DNA from: Azolla pinnata
Taxonomy: Eukaryota > Streptophyta > Polypodiopsida > Salviniales > Salviniaceae
Assembly (NCBI GenBank): GCA_037176905.1
Contig: JBBBWG010010000.1
Location: 1 to 64,000 of the forward strand
Length of the DNA stretch: 64,000 nt
Direction of reading: 5' to 3'
In this document: piece by piece, positions 47,201-59,500 of the stretch
How the letters are laid out: each line of letters begins with the position of its first letter
How positions within the stretch are numbered: position 1 is the stretch's first letter
The notes under the pieces: generated by a model
Told to the model about the DNA's origin: nothing
What the model saw: only the letters and a program-made list of their open reading frames with translations
Databases searched by the model: none
Translations under genes and position numbers: made by a program

Positions 47201-48130
47201 CTTCTTCCCCCGACCCGTCCCGCTGCTTCCTCCCTCGCCAAGCTGGAGGACCTGCGGAATCCCCTCACCTTCTCCCTGCTTCTTCAGCCGCAGCTCCTCC
47301 TCCTGCGCCCTCGCTTCAATGTCGCCGTAGAACTCGTCGTCGGGCCGGCTCACGCGGCCTTGGCGTACCACATTCTCAACGCCGATGCCGCCGTCGCTGC
47401 CTCCGCGCCTGGAGCACTGCAGGCCCATCCTGTACTTCTGATGATGATGATCACCCCTTCCCATCGCGGCTGCATCGCGGCTACGCCTAACATGCTCGTA
47501 ATCAGCCGGCGACGTAGGGTAAGAACGATGATTCGGCGCGTTTGGGTTGAGGCCGAGGTTGTTGCAGGGCGTCGAACTGCAAGCTGGATACGGTGGTGGG
47601 ATGGCGCTAGCTGCGGAACGGGCTGCGCTGCAGCCGACACCGGGGTGATCGGAACCGGCGCTAGGGTTAGGGTTTAGGAGGAGGGTGCCGGGAAAGATAT
47701 TGCTTAAATCGGGGCCGAGGACGCAGATGTTGCGATCGGAGATGGGGCAGCTAGGGTTAGGGTTATAGCAGTGAACGTACTGATCGGCGATGGCGGTGCC
47801 GCTGCCAATGTTATTGCCTATTTGATCACCAACAGGAGTAGGATCGCCAAACAAGCTGCTACTATGATCAGGACTGGAACCATGGATTAGATGGGTACTA
47901 GGATCAGCGAAGAAAACGGCGCCCCCAACATCATCACGAGCTGGAGGTGCGGCTGTACGTAGGATCATAAGGTTGGGATCGCCCTGATGAATCGGATCAC
48001 TCCTAAGTACAACAACTGCGGGCCGGTAATTATTGGCGGTGTTGTCTAAGTGTGGCGCATCATATTTTTGCTCATGATCATGATGGTGATGGTGATGGTG
48101 ATGGTGGCGGTGCTGATCATGAGCTGCCAT
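41215..48130 (-). CDS. SPL: SBP-box transcription factor (SQUAMOSA promoter-binding protein-like), miR156-targeted
   Basis: Three exons, 48130-46602, 44048-43960 and 43205-41215, are in phase and predict 1202 residues. The SBP domain (about residues 461-540) starts [20 protein letters not shown], continues VCEAHAKAP and [17 protein letters not shown], and ends [17 protein letters not shown]. All eight zinc ligands and the bipartite nuclear signal are present. Intron 1 splits the domain after CSR, the position conserved in plant SPL genes. The rest is low complexity: a His-rich N-terminus, acidic and Gly-rich stretches, and a very long third exon rich in His, Asp, Ser and Ala. Exon 3 carries a canonical miR156 site encoding ALSLLS. 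SPL proteins bind GTAC motifs and control phase change and development. The predicted length is high for a miR156-type SPL, so the real stop could lie earlier through another intron. Confidence 0.88.
42121..42140 (-). promoter_or_regulatory. miR156/157 target site in the SPL coding sequence
   Basis: Reading the minus strand, 42140-42121 is GTGCTCTCTCTCTTCTGTCA. This is the canonical site of miR156-regulated SPL genes, with one mismatch to the exact complement of miR156a as I remember it. In frame it encodes the conserved ALSLLS peptide of targeted SPLs. Post-transcriptional repression by miR156 is therefore expected. Confidence 0.93.
43220..43915. repeat. Minisatellite filling SPL intron 2
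   Basis: About 17 copies of a 34-42-bp unit of the form TTAGGGTTTCGAGGGC followed by AGCTAGTTAAGCAAACAA. Copies vary in length by loss of the AGCTAGTTAAG part. Nearly the entire 754-bp intron is this array, running up to within about 45 bp of the exon 2 donor. Confidence 0.95.
44400..44460. repeat. 10-bp tandem repeat GAGCTATGGC
   Basis: Four consecutive copies of GAGCTATGGC lie within SPL intron 1, followed by a fifth, degraded copy (GAGCTCAGGC). Confidence 0.9.
44740..45180. repeat. Telomere-like minisatellite (period about 28-30 bp) in SPL intron 1
   Basis: About fourteen copies of TTCAGGTTGAGGGCTTTAGG followed by GTTAGGGT. Each contains one TTTAGGG and one TTAGGG word. Confidence 0.95.
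45560..46601. repeat. Higher-order telomere-like satellite in SPL intron 1
   Basis: TTTAGGG runs alternate with a non-telomeric module of about 110 bp starting GGTGGCGGAATCAAAATTTG and ending GAGGCTGATGAAGGGCCGG. Five modules start near 45799, 45972, 46118, 46269 and 46424, a period of 146-173 bp. The last TTTAGGG run abuts the exon 1 donor at 46601. The modules are GC-rich and about 90% alike by eye. Confidence 0.95.
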
Positions 48131-49640
48131 TCAAGCGCGATCAGAGAAACCCTAATCCGCACACAGCTGCGAGCTGGGGGAGTATGAGAGGAGCAGCAGC
48201 AAAGGGGATTAAATTAGTAGGGTACGACGCAGCGGATATGGATGTGGAGGAGAGCAGCTTGGCCGTAGTCCTGAGCTTAATCAGCGCGGCTAAAGAAAGC
48301 TTTGTATATATGCAGAGATGATGATGAGGAGGACCTGGAGGAGGAGGATGATGATGATGGTGATGATGATGGCGATGATGATGAGGGGGAGGAGGAGGAG
48401 GAGGAGGAGTGCGTCTGGCAGAAGAAGAAGAAGAAGAAGCGAACGAGAGGTTAAGGTTAGGGTTAGGGTTAGGGTTAGGGTTAGAGGTCAGGGTTAGTGA
48501 GAATGTGGGGGACAGCTTTAGGGTTTAGGGTTTTTTGGGGGGGGAGTTTCTAAATGATCAAGATGCTGATACATATAGAAGAAAGAAGAGATACATAGAC
48601 AGATTAGCAGGAAGCAGAAGAGAAGAGGAAAACGATGGAGGATCAGAGATCGGAGCATCTACCTACTAGGGCGTTGCTAAATTTAGGGCCGGAAATGTCC
48701 GCCCGAAACCCTAAAACCCTAAACCCTAAAACCCTAAACCCTAGATATATATGTATACGGCGCATTTGGGCGTATAAAAGGCGATCACACGATTTAGAAT
48801 CAGCTATAGAGATAATACTAAAATCTAGAGAATCTTGCACACACTGTAGTTGAAGAAAAAAATCAGGATCATCAATCGGTACTTCTGCTTCGGCTGCTTC
48901 ATGTTTGTTTTGATTCTTGGTTCCAGTTTCTAAGTAACTACTTGTTAAGGTCAGCCCGCTACTCTATTTTCTAAGTAGATATATATAGTCAGGCCTGGTT
49001 ATATAAGTAGATATATATGTAGATAGATATAGTCAGGCCTGGTTATATAACTAGCTGTACATATCACATTGCCGACAATTGCACATGCATGCATACATGC
49101 ACCGTATTATACATACGATACAAATATTGCTTCATTAATTCCTGATCTCTGATCGAGGTTTGATGATCCATGATGGTTTACTTGTTAATTAATTGCTGCA
49201 GTTCAGATCACCACCACCACCACCACCACCATCATCACAATCAATCTGGATGAATCGCAATCTCGTCGCGTGTAGATCAATCATTGCAGCGTGATTGTAG
49301 CAATATAAGTAACCACCAATCTATACGCTTGCTTGATTCCCGATCTCTTGATCGAGGTTTGCTTGCGATCCATGAACCCTAAACCGGGTTTAGGGTTTAT
49401 AATTAATTGCTGCAGATGAGATCGCCCCCCACGGTATCATCGCCATCATCAGCATCACCATATTCATCGGGATGAATTGCGATATTGTCGCGTGAGCTCG
49501 ATCGCTGCAGCACGATGATAACGACATAATTAAGCAGTATATGCATACATGGTTCGACGCGGATGATCAGCGATGATCCGATCCGATGCATTATTAGATT
49601 CTGTCAATTAATCTGAGTTAGAAAATGTATTGCAATTTGC
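48131..49640. other. SPL 5' region
   Basis: The minus-strand SPL start is at 48130. Upstream lie an AAACCCTAA word (about 48148), GAT/GAG/GAA triplet runs (48318-48440), four clean TTAGGG copies (48457-48480), TTTAGGG words near 48520 and AAACCCTAAAACCC words at about 48706-48742. A small tandem repeat of TAGTCAGGCCTGGTTATATAA is near 48985 and 49030. No gene seen. Confidence 0.6.
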
Positions 49641-50690
49641 ATGTATGTAGGTATCTTATCTCTATATCTATCCATAAATCTATCTATCTCGCTCTCTCTC
49701 TATCTATCTATACACATATATTCCTTACATATATATGATCTGAAGGTATATTTTCATGAAGTACAGTACATGGCGCAGGATTCAATCCTCTCAGTTTTTC
49801 ATTTCTTTTTTTACATCAATCGGTCAGTACACACACTCGGATTAGCTCTGGCGGGCCAGCAAAATGTTTCCCGATTAGGGAAGTTTCCCATAATCCGGCC
49901 ACATTATAAGAAACTAAAACGGCAAGGGTTGATGATCAGTACACCACTAAATCAATCCAAATCGATCAATCAATCGGTCCAAATCAATCAATCCAATCCA
50001 ATCCAACCCACATCAATCAATCCAACATCAAGTCCAAATCAATCCAATCCAATGCAAATCAATCCAGCATCAGTCCAAAGCAATCAATCAATCCAAATCA
50101 GCCCCAAATCAGTCGCACACACTGCAACGCACAATTATTGTATTGTAGCCTTCTATGATTCACAAATTAGCCCGGCTCATGATCCCTGGTTAATGTAATG
50201 TAAACCGACCATGACCATCATCATCATCACCACCGCTATCATCACCACCACCACCATCATCAACATCATCATCAACACCACCATCACCATCATCACCACC
50301 ACCACCACCACCACCATCATCACCATCAGCATCATCATCATCAGAAGAAGAAGAAGAAGAAGAAGAAGACGAAGAAGATCTGTCATTGGGCGGATGGAAA
50401 ATGGATCTGAGGTTTGGAGAAAGGATAAGGACGAGCAAGGACGGCCTCCTCTTTGAATGCCTTCCCGTATTTGATGTGGCTCAGATAGGAGAGAAGTCAT
50501 GAGAGCTGGGGTACGGCTCCGTACGGTACCTTGTGCCGCCCCGGGCCAGCTTGTACGGATCCACCTCCCTAATTGGGAAACCCTAGATCCTCACTACTAT
50601 ACATATATACAGGCATAGATATATATATACATACATACATGTACATACATACATACATATATATATATTTATATACATAACAATGACAAA
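49640..50690. repeat. Simple-sequence cluster
   Basis: CTAT/CTCT words (49660-49710), CAATCC/AATCAAT repeats (about 49948-50105), CAC/ATC arrays (about 50206-50341), a GAA run (50341-50380) and CATA/TATA words (about 50600-50680). Frames such as poly-Thr/Ile or poly-Met/Val here are by-products. Confidence 0.85.
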
Positions 50691-50701
50691 AAATGCCTCA
50701 C

Positions 50702-51164
50702 GAAATTATACATTTGAACGCCTACTAGAACTAAAAATTACAAATTAACGCCTAGCTCAAAAAATTAATACTCGATTAATCGATTAATACCAAATCAATT
50801 AACTGTGAGCTCAATAACATCATATTAATTGATCGATTAATGCTCAATTAATTGATTGACATAAAATCTATTACTTGCGAGTTCAATTAAATTAACATCA
50901 ATCGATTAACGCTCAGCTCATTGATTAACCCCCCAAATTAACACGTTAATCAATTAATTAAATTATAAAATTAGTAACTTTTGTTAATCGAATATAGTAA
51001 GGAAATCAAGTAGGGCCGGTTAGTGGGAAGAAATCAGGAATCAAATGAGTTAACGTTATACTGACAGGATCAATTGTGTGTTAATTTTTAGTGTGGAAGA
51101 TTAGAGTAAGCATAAATTTGTAAGTTTTTATTTTAGTAGGCGTTAAAATGTAACTTATAATTTT
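50702..51164. mobile_element. Candidate MITE-like element with long imperfect inverted ends
   Basis: The left arm (50702-50750, containing AAATTATACATTTGAACGCC) and the reverse complement of the right arm (51112-51164, containing TTACATTTTAACGCCTACTA) match over about 50 bp with a few differences. The 460-bp body is AT-rich with repeated ATTAATCGATTAAT palindromes and no reading frame. I could not identify a target-site duplication, so the exact ends and superfamily are open. Confidence 0.55.
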
Positions 51165-53512
51165 GTTCCAAAGAACAATGGCAGTAGGTCAGTGGGCTGG
51201 GAAAATAGATTAGCAAACTTTTTGTAAGAGATTTGATTGTCCCATTGAATCCCAAGTATATTGCATGTGGGACGACAATCAAGCACAAGTGTGGAAAAGA
51301 ATTCTAGCAAGGTTGGGCACAAATGGCCATTTTCCATGAGGTTCAATAGTTATGGTCATCAACCAACTCCATTGTATTTAAGGTATGAAGCTGATCAAGC
51401 AAGCTCAACATGGCAATTTGATAGAGGAATGATTTCTCAAAGATCAGCCAACGAAATAAATACAGTCCAAAAAACAGGAAAGGAGTTCTCTATCCAATGG
51501 GGAACTCAGAAGTAGTCTCATAGTATGGCATATTTTTAGGATGTTCACTCACCCCTAGAAGAAAATTGTAGGGAATGTGTGGGTGAATTTATGTCAAACT
51601 TTAAGAAGCCAATTTTTAATCCATGCAAGAGGATTCAGACTAGGAATTTCGGTTAAGAAAGTTGCAATTTCTAAAACTATGGAAAAATTCACAAATCATC
51701 TCAAGGGGTTTTTCTCCACTTGAAAGCGTGTTTGTTATGCTTTCTCCAAAGTGGCTCTTCCCTTCGGACAACAAAAATTAAGATAAGAATGGTTAAGAGT
51801 AAAACTTCTTGTCAAGATGCTAATCTTTGATAATACCATTTTTTGTAATATAACAATACACGACGTCACCGCAAGAACGACAAAAATATAACAATTATAG
51901 TCAATTTCAAGGCCAAAGCTTAATTGAAACTAATGTACATATATACTACAAAATTTGTCTAGAATGGTTCTAACAATAAGATTGAGCCCAAACATCTCTG
52001 ACAATCCCTTGGCTATTCCGTAAGGTTTAAATATATTTCAAAACATTGACGAGAAACAAGACCCTCTTTGGATATACATATATGGACAGCCATCGAAGCA
52101 TCTTCTCGAGCTACTAACAAAGCTATCATCAATCGATTCACACCTTTCGTGACATTTGGCAAGTGCTGGATCCGAGACAATCATCGATTCGAGTTGGATA
52201 ACTCGATCGTGTTGTTGTATCTACCAAGGGGATTCTCCTACTTGCATCATACAGAATATAGATAAACAGAATCGGGATTCAAAGAAGCAAACAAAAGCAT
52301 CTAGCCGATAACTTCAAGATTTAAGCTTTCAGGGTTTATGGTCTATGGCACCAATAGCAAAACCTGAGGTTCCTACACACAGAAATGCATCGCAATATGT
52401 TTGAATCATCCAAATGGTCTTTTCAGAAAAAATGTTTCGCTCGATCACGCGTCATGCCAAAGAAATCTCAGCTTGCTTTTACCATCAGCAGAAGCTTTAC
52501 TTGCAACAAATCACTTGAGAAATACAGGAGATATACATCGACAATCTTCTGAAATCCAAGATCCGAGGCGCACAATGAACCTATACCCTGCAGGCCCCTG
52601 ATTGAACATCAGAATTGCCAAGAGTAATTACATTTTACCAAGTACAAACCAAGTTCATCTTCAATCTTGTATAAACAGTGGTAGTGTCTGTAAACCAAGA
52701 AAATATTTTGAGCACCATAGAAGAAAAAGTATTGGAATTCTTGCTCCTGTTTACAAAAGAAAATTGTGACAGGAACTCTGCTCATCTGCAAAATTAGATA
52801 CCAAGAACCACTCAATTATCTACAACCCAGTAATATCCCATGGATTCTTACCACAAAGATTACTTGTGATACAGCCAGGAGGCCCACAATGAGCCTCAAG
52901 TAGACCTTCTACGAATCAAGTTCGGCATTCTGAAGTACAACCTGTTTGCAGATGTTTGGGTAGTGCTTCCTGCAGTCAGAGTTGCTGCTCCATGACCAAT
53001 CATACTGGCCATTATGCTTTTGAATGATTCTCGCCCTCTTATGCATGATATCCATGTGGATGGAAACATGAGCATCTCTAAAATTCTATGTACTGGAAAG
53101 CTTGCTTTTGGGTCTTAGTGGCTTTGGCGGTGGAACGTTAGGTCAAACACTTCTTTAACCTCGACCTGAAAACCTTCGGCTAAAACATCACACACAGCCC
53201 TAATCTTGACTGAACTTATATATTCAACTTCTATTAGCTGCTAAGCTCTTCTGTATTGTGAGAATGTATCCCACCTGAGTGCAGAACAACTTCCCCTTCC
53301 ATTCAATTGAGTTCTGAAACCCAATGAACCTTTTCACCGTTCTACAAACATATCCAAAGAAAGTTGTCAGTTGACCCCATGGTATATGCATGTTTATGCC
53401 ATGTCTAGACACAGTTGAAAAGATCAGAAACCGTGTAGCAGCTCAGTATTCTCAGAAAACTTCTCCATAGCCTGCCTTCCATTTCTTCTCATGAAAAACG
53501 GTTTCTTTGGCT
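51165..53512. other. Intergenic downstream of BIG
   Basis: Several hundred bases next to 53513 are presumably BIG 3' UTR. Elsewhere short frames (plus 51261-51515, 52068-52265, 52401-52601; minus 53412-53224) have no recognised homology, and I cannot support any gene. The even base composition near 51200-52260 might reflect a decayed coding sequence. Confidence 0.45.
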
Positions 53513-56500
53513 CTAAGTCACCGTACTAACAGTACTTAAGATGAAGTCTTCACATGCAGCATTGCTCGGCAATGGATCCCCCATCACATCAAAAGCCTCC
53601 TGCAAATCTGCGGCAGTTTGCATGTCATCAAGCCATTCTAACAGTTCCTTCGACAATGCCAGCATGGCTTGTATATCATGTAGTCTCTCCCTCATTTTGA
53701 TTTCCCATGATTCCAAACCTCCATGAACTAATGCACCTTCTTGACCTTCTACCTGGCTGGCAGATTCCTTTAGTTTTGACCTCATGGTGCCAGACTTGAA
53801 GTAACGTTGCAACTGGTCTATTAACCCACAATATGATAGCATAGGACGAACAATTGAAAACAGTTGTCCTTTATCAACCGAGGAAAACTCGGTTATCTTT
53901 TCCATTGATCTAGTTTCAGAGACTGCACTAGTACTCTCCATGGAAGGTTGTGCAGAGGGAGATGAAGGTAGAGGAGAAGTGGCAAGTGGCATTCTCCCAC
54001 TTTTGTGCTGTAGATATGCATGGCATATACTCCTTTGGAGCAATATTTGCCGGTGCTTCTGCCAGTCATCAAAAGACTCCAGAAGCAAAGACTGAACCAT
54101 CATAAATTGGGCTGTATCATCAACAGCTCCAAATCTTTGTGGACTACTTGACGTAGACAATTTGGATGGTGACTCTGACAAAGAAGATGACGAGCTCACA
54201 TAAGAAGATAAAGATTTTGCCAGACCTCGCTTTTGTCCTATGCCTCCCTGATCCAATAAATGGCAAGCCATCTGCAGCATGAAAGGTAGCAACCGAGAAT
54301 TACTTTCTTTCCCACCTCCCTTGCTATCTGTGCTAAAAGAAGCGCCCATTGCAAAACGAGCCAGCATCTGGAAAACAGAAGACGTTAGTTGATGAACTTG
54401 ACAAATTTGTGAGCATTAGAGAAGTGTAGAATCTATGGCCATACCAGCACTATATCATAAGTCAGCAGCCGTGTACGACTACCATCAGCTCGGCCTAAAG
54501 CATTTAGAGTATCCCAATACTGATCCACATAGCGAGCATACTGAACAAGCGGCATAGATGGACCTCGTAGGGGAAATAGATTGTTACAAAGTGTCTCGTT
54601 ATTACGGATTGCTGCTCCCTCCCATTCTTTCTTCGGGTTCTTCAAAGAAGCATCAGCTCGTTTTGCTTCCAAATGGCATTTGAAGTGGATAACGTTGAAA
54701 TGGCTCACAGTTGTATACACCCATTCAGATTGAGCTCCACTACCAATTCCCCCACCTAAGTTCAACCGTTTACTGTAACAATATGCACCTAACATGTCAG
54801 TGGGACACAAACTGTAACCTTCCCTACACACCATGCATGCCAACCCTGCCTCCTCTTGAACATCCTCCAGACCTTCGATTGACGGTCGTGAAACTCTTAT
54901 GCGTTCTCCTGCAGATGTTAATTCTCTGTGCATGCCCAGGCCCTGCAGAGGAGGAGAAAAAATAGCTTTAGCATATTTGAGATATAATTATATTACCAGT
55001 ATTACCAGTCATCATAAGACTATAGTTCGAAATACCTGAAGAAGCTCCTCTCTCTTCTGCAAAGCTCTTTTACGCATCTCATCCCTAGTGGCATGTCTGA
55101 GTTTCATAACATCGTCTGCCAGGAAACCCTCACCCTTCCCATCCTTGTTAGCAAGGGTATCCAACAGATTCTCTGCCTTGGCACCAATCTTGTTATCCCC
55201 TGAAGCACCTTCAAGGGCATGCAAAAGAGGTAGAATTCTTTGTTGACTCAGACACATCTGAGTTGCAAAATGCCCACTTGAAAGTCCTCGGAGAATCTCG
55301 AGAATGATTGGAACTGATGGCTTCTGCAAACCATTAATCCATTCTGCAGTTGACTTATAGTCTCCACTCTTATCGAACACAGAAAACACGGCTTTAAGGT
55401 GGTTGATGCATTCTGAAAAACATAACACCAATAACACAGAGTAACCCATTCAGAATATTCCCAAAAAGAACTATTATTCATCAATCAAACACGCACCTGT
55501 TACTATGCCTTTCTTCATTATGAGCCCTTTAAGCCTGTCTCCTTGAGCATCACCTTTAATAGATTCCACTACTTTGCAGAAATTCTCTAGTGCAAGATTC
55601 TGCCCTCTTACTTTATGTGCTAGAGCTTCATCACTTGCAACTTCAAGGTATAATTGGTCAAAGCTGGCCCAATCATGAAGGTGTGGGTCAAAATATTTCA
55701 CTAGGATTTCCATAGCTGCTTCTTCACCATAAGTAAGATACGGTAAGATACGTGCCACTGTATCATTATTACGCTGCTGCCTGGTTGACTTTTTTAACCC
55801 AGATGAAGATGAGAGCCTCTCTAAAAACATATGCACAACATGTGCTGCTTGACCCCCAGCTCCTTCCAGTGCTTCAGACATATTTAATGAGCTCTTTCCA
55901 ATTCCTATATCACTCTCGTTTGCCTCTGTAACTAAGTACTCCACAATAAGCAGTAGGCCTTCAGCTGTCTCACTGGCATCTAATGTGAAAGCCCGTCTTG
56001 CTCTTTCAATGAGAACTCCTAGTGCCCCAAGTTGAAGTAACACCAAGCGATTACCACGTATCTTACAACAGTACATAAGAAGCTTTAGAAGGAGAGTCAA
56101 CTCATCTTGACCCGACCTGATATCATCGTCACTGAGTGCCTGCCCAAAAGATGAAATAAAATTTATCAATAAAGGGAATTTCTGATATTTGTCCTCTGGG
56201 TAAAGCAGCAGAACAGGCTAGTTGTACTCACTTGAACCATGTTCAAAATAATATCTAGACCATTGCACTCTCTCATTACACCTGCAATTGCAAACTCAAC
56301 TTCAGGATCTTGTGATTCTTCTCTATCATCCTCAAGTTCTTTGATTATTGGCTCTGTAGCTTCACCATCCACTCCCTGTATAAAAAGGTACAGTTCGACA
56401 CACAAAAGAATTAAATTTACAATTGAGCTGGGTACAATTTTAAGTTCTACCGGAGTTTCCTTGGGATTGGAGAAATGTTTTTGGATGTTTTGGCAATTTC

Positions 56501-59500
56501 AGATCACAAACTATATTCAAGAAGACTGTTAGATTAAGAAGGAATCCATAAATTTCGAGACAACTGTAAGACGAAGAAAGAATCTACTCTATAAACAGTC
56601 AGCAGGATAATGTCCATTGATACTACACGAAACATTAGGTACACACCTGTAATCTATATGTTACTGCCATAGGTGAGCACTCCTTGAGAGATGTGCCGCC
56701 GGAAGTTCCAGCAGGAGTCATACCAGTGGGATGACTTTGAGATTTCCTCCAAACTTGCTCATACACTTGAGAAACACTAAGATCCAAGGAAATAATGTTG
56801 CCAGCAACAAGCAATTCCATTCCACAATCATCTTCAATCAGCCCAACCATATCCAGCTGATGGCATATTTTATTCCTGACATCACGCATGAGTGGACCAA
56901 TTTCCAAGCTAGAGTAAGGATTCTTCGTCATGGACCCTCTTATGAACTCCTCCTGAGTATGGGCTTTATTTAGTACCATCATGTAGGCTGGTTCTGGCTT
57001 TGTTGGACAGATTATGTTACACAGCAGCTCCAAAATATACCGCTTCATATGCAAGGATAAATATCAAACAATTATTATGGCAGGAGGCAATTAATAGAAA
57101 ACGACCATGAAGACATACTGCAAACAAAACAGGATGCAAGATTATGCATATAATAACTTGCAACACTTACCATTAAAGTACTATCCTTCTTATCTTTTAC
57201 ATGTGATTGAAGGCCATTTATGCAAGCGTATATAAAATGCCTCTTATTTTCAAAACTTTCTTCAAGCAAACCATCCAATAAATCTTTTAGAAGATGGCCA
57301 CAATCACTAATCAATTTGGTCTTCTGAACCACTAAACTTCGAACAACTAGGAATGACTCTAAAACTTGAGAAAGCAGCCCATCCTTTATAAACCTGAATA
57401 GAGCATAAGAAGTTAAGATCAGTTTCATTATTTTATACTATAAAAGAGTATAAATAAAAGGAAACCATAGGACCATACCGAATACGAATGTTTGGAACTT
57501 GCAAGAATTTGCCAAGCAATTCTATTAGTTTATGAAGAATGTAGCCTTGTGAAATGTCAACATGGAAAGTATGTTCTTGTGATTCTATGTGACTCACTTC
57601 CTCAGTTATGACTCTACATAAGGTCTGAAGGAAGCCACGAACTGTCAAGAACAGCCTGGCATCTTCTGGTTCTACCATTTTGAAGAGCAACTCAAAATAT
57701 TCACTGGCACCTTCCCCTGCTGTTCTTGTAGATGGTAGAAGTGTCATCAGAAGGTTTAAAAATATAGACCTTCTCGCAGCACTTTGTGAACAAAGAACTT
57801 CAATGAGCCCACACATTTCAATACGTATTGCTGGAGAACATGCACTAAGAGCAAGCTCACGCACCCAGGAGCTGTCTTCGAAAGCAGAAAGTTCACTCCG
57901 CACAGATCGCTTACATACTGCTCTCTTCCATCTAAGGAAATATTTCAATGCTAGAAAATCTGCACGCTTTGGATCTCTTCGTACTTTCTGACTAGGTGGC
58001 TTTGCAACCTGTGATGCTATGTATTGACGACGCACAAAGTCAACATAAGTGGCCCCATGCTTCCATTCTTCATAGCTTACAAGTGGCACATCAATCCCCT
58101 GATATTCTTCTTCACTACCTTTCTCAACTGAAAGAGGTCCTTTTGAGATGATGGTGCTATGTTTGTTTGACATTGGAGATGCTACATCATCATTTCCCTC
58201 AGTTCCAGATTGTGATTTCTGTCGCACAGGAGTATTATCAGATTCAGGTGCAGCCACCTCTGCCTTTGGAGGTGTGCAAACCTGTGATATAATTCTTAAG
58301 CATGGAAGAATGATATGTTCTGCAATGACAGGATGCCTAGCTCCGGCCTTGACAGAAGAGAACAATAACTCAAACACAAGTCTCAGCCTAGATTCCCAAA
58401 AATCATCAGACAAAGCACATGTCTCAGAAAGCAGCTGTAATTCGTCTCTAATACAAGTTGCAACATCTATGGATCGATGGTGATCCAAACAGTACATGGA
58501 TTTCTGTTTGATCAGCATATTCAACTCTGCAACAGCTGCTCCATCACCTTCAGTTATGGCACACAAGACAGATCTTGCCTGTGTACGGGCCTTCTTAGAT
58601 CCTTGATGAATGTTATTCTCAAAAAGTTCTGACACAATACCTCTTGACACCAACTGCTGTCTGCCTGATGGCAGCTTTGCAAGAACCTGAAGCCACTCCA
58701 GGCACTGCCCTACAAAAGTATTTGCACAACCATAGCAGTGATTAGGAGGTCTTGAAGGAAATAACTTGGATGATAAACTCACAGAACCTGGAGACCTCTT
58801 CTGCTCCAAATAAGATGTTAATATACGTCTAAGCCCTTGTAAATTCTGGACACTGCGGCTAACAGAATCAAATGCCATCTTACACTTCTCTCCATAAAGA
58901 ACTCCTAAGATAGCTATCTTCCGATTAATCTTGAATGATGATGACCCAGGTAGTGAGACAATCATTTGTTGTACTGAATCTTTCTGTTGAGAGTCGATTT
59001 CTGTCTCACCAATGCTTGAAACCAGCTTTAGCAACGGCTTCTTGAAACCAAGTAGCTGCTGGTATCTTTTATGAGCATTTTCGGATTCAACCTCAATGGC
59101 TGCAAGCACTTTCTTCATATCTTCGTCATTCTCAATGTTCTCAAAATGGAAGCTTGGCTTTGCCATAAAATTGAACTCAAAACGTCCATACTTGCTGTAT
59201 CCACATTCATTACACAAGAAGGAATCCAAGTTCTCATAGTTAATATTTCTGCATTGTCGACACTGATATGCATTCTCATGACAATGGCCACAAATTCCAT
59301 GCTTATCTGTCACATAACGACTGCAACGAGGACACTGCAATGACTCCAACGATGATGCCTGGAGACTCTCATAAAATGAATCAAGTTCAATCATGAAATT
59401 GCATGCGGTGATTGGGATAGGAAAATCAACCTTCAGTTCTGTCTGATTGAAAGCTAGATGGCAGCTTTTTGCTCTTTTCCACATGGACCAGTTATTTTTC

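Noticed and set aside
46641-47330. 229-codon plus-strand frame rich in Pro and Ser
   Set aside because: It is the antisense of SPL exon 1, where Gly- and Glu-rich codons give Pro and Ser on the other strand.
48457-48480. Chromosome end or large interstitial telomere
   Set aside because: Only four copies, flanked on both sides by ordinary genes, so there is no telomeric array.
51165-52265. Decayed protein-coding transposon or organelle-DNA insertion
   Set aside because: Short frames exist, but I recognise no transposase, polymerase or organelle gene segment, and no terminal repeats.
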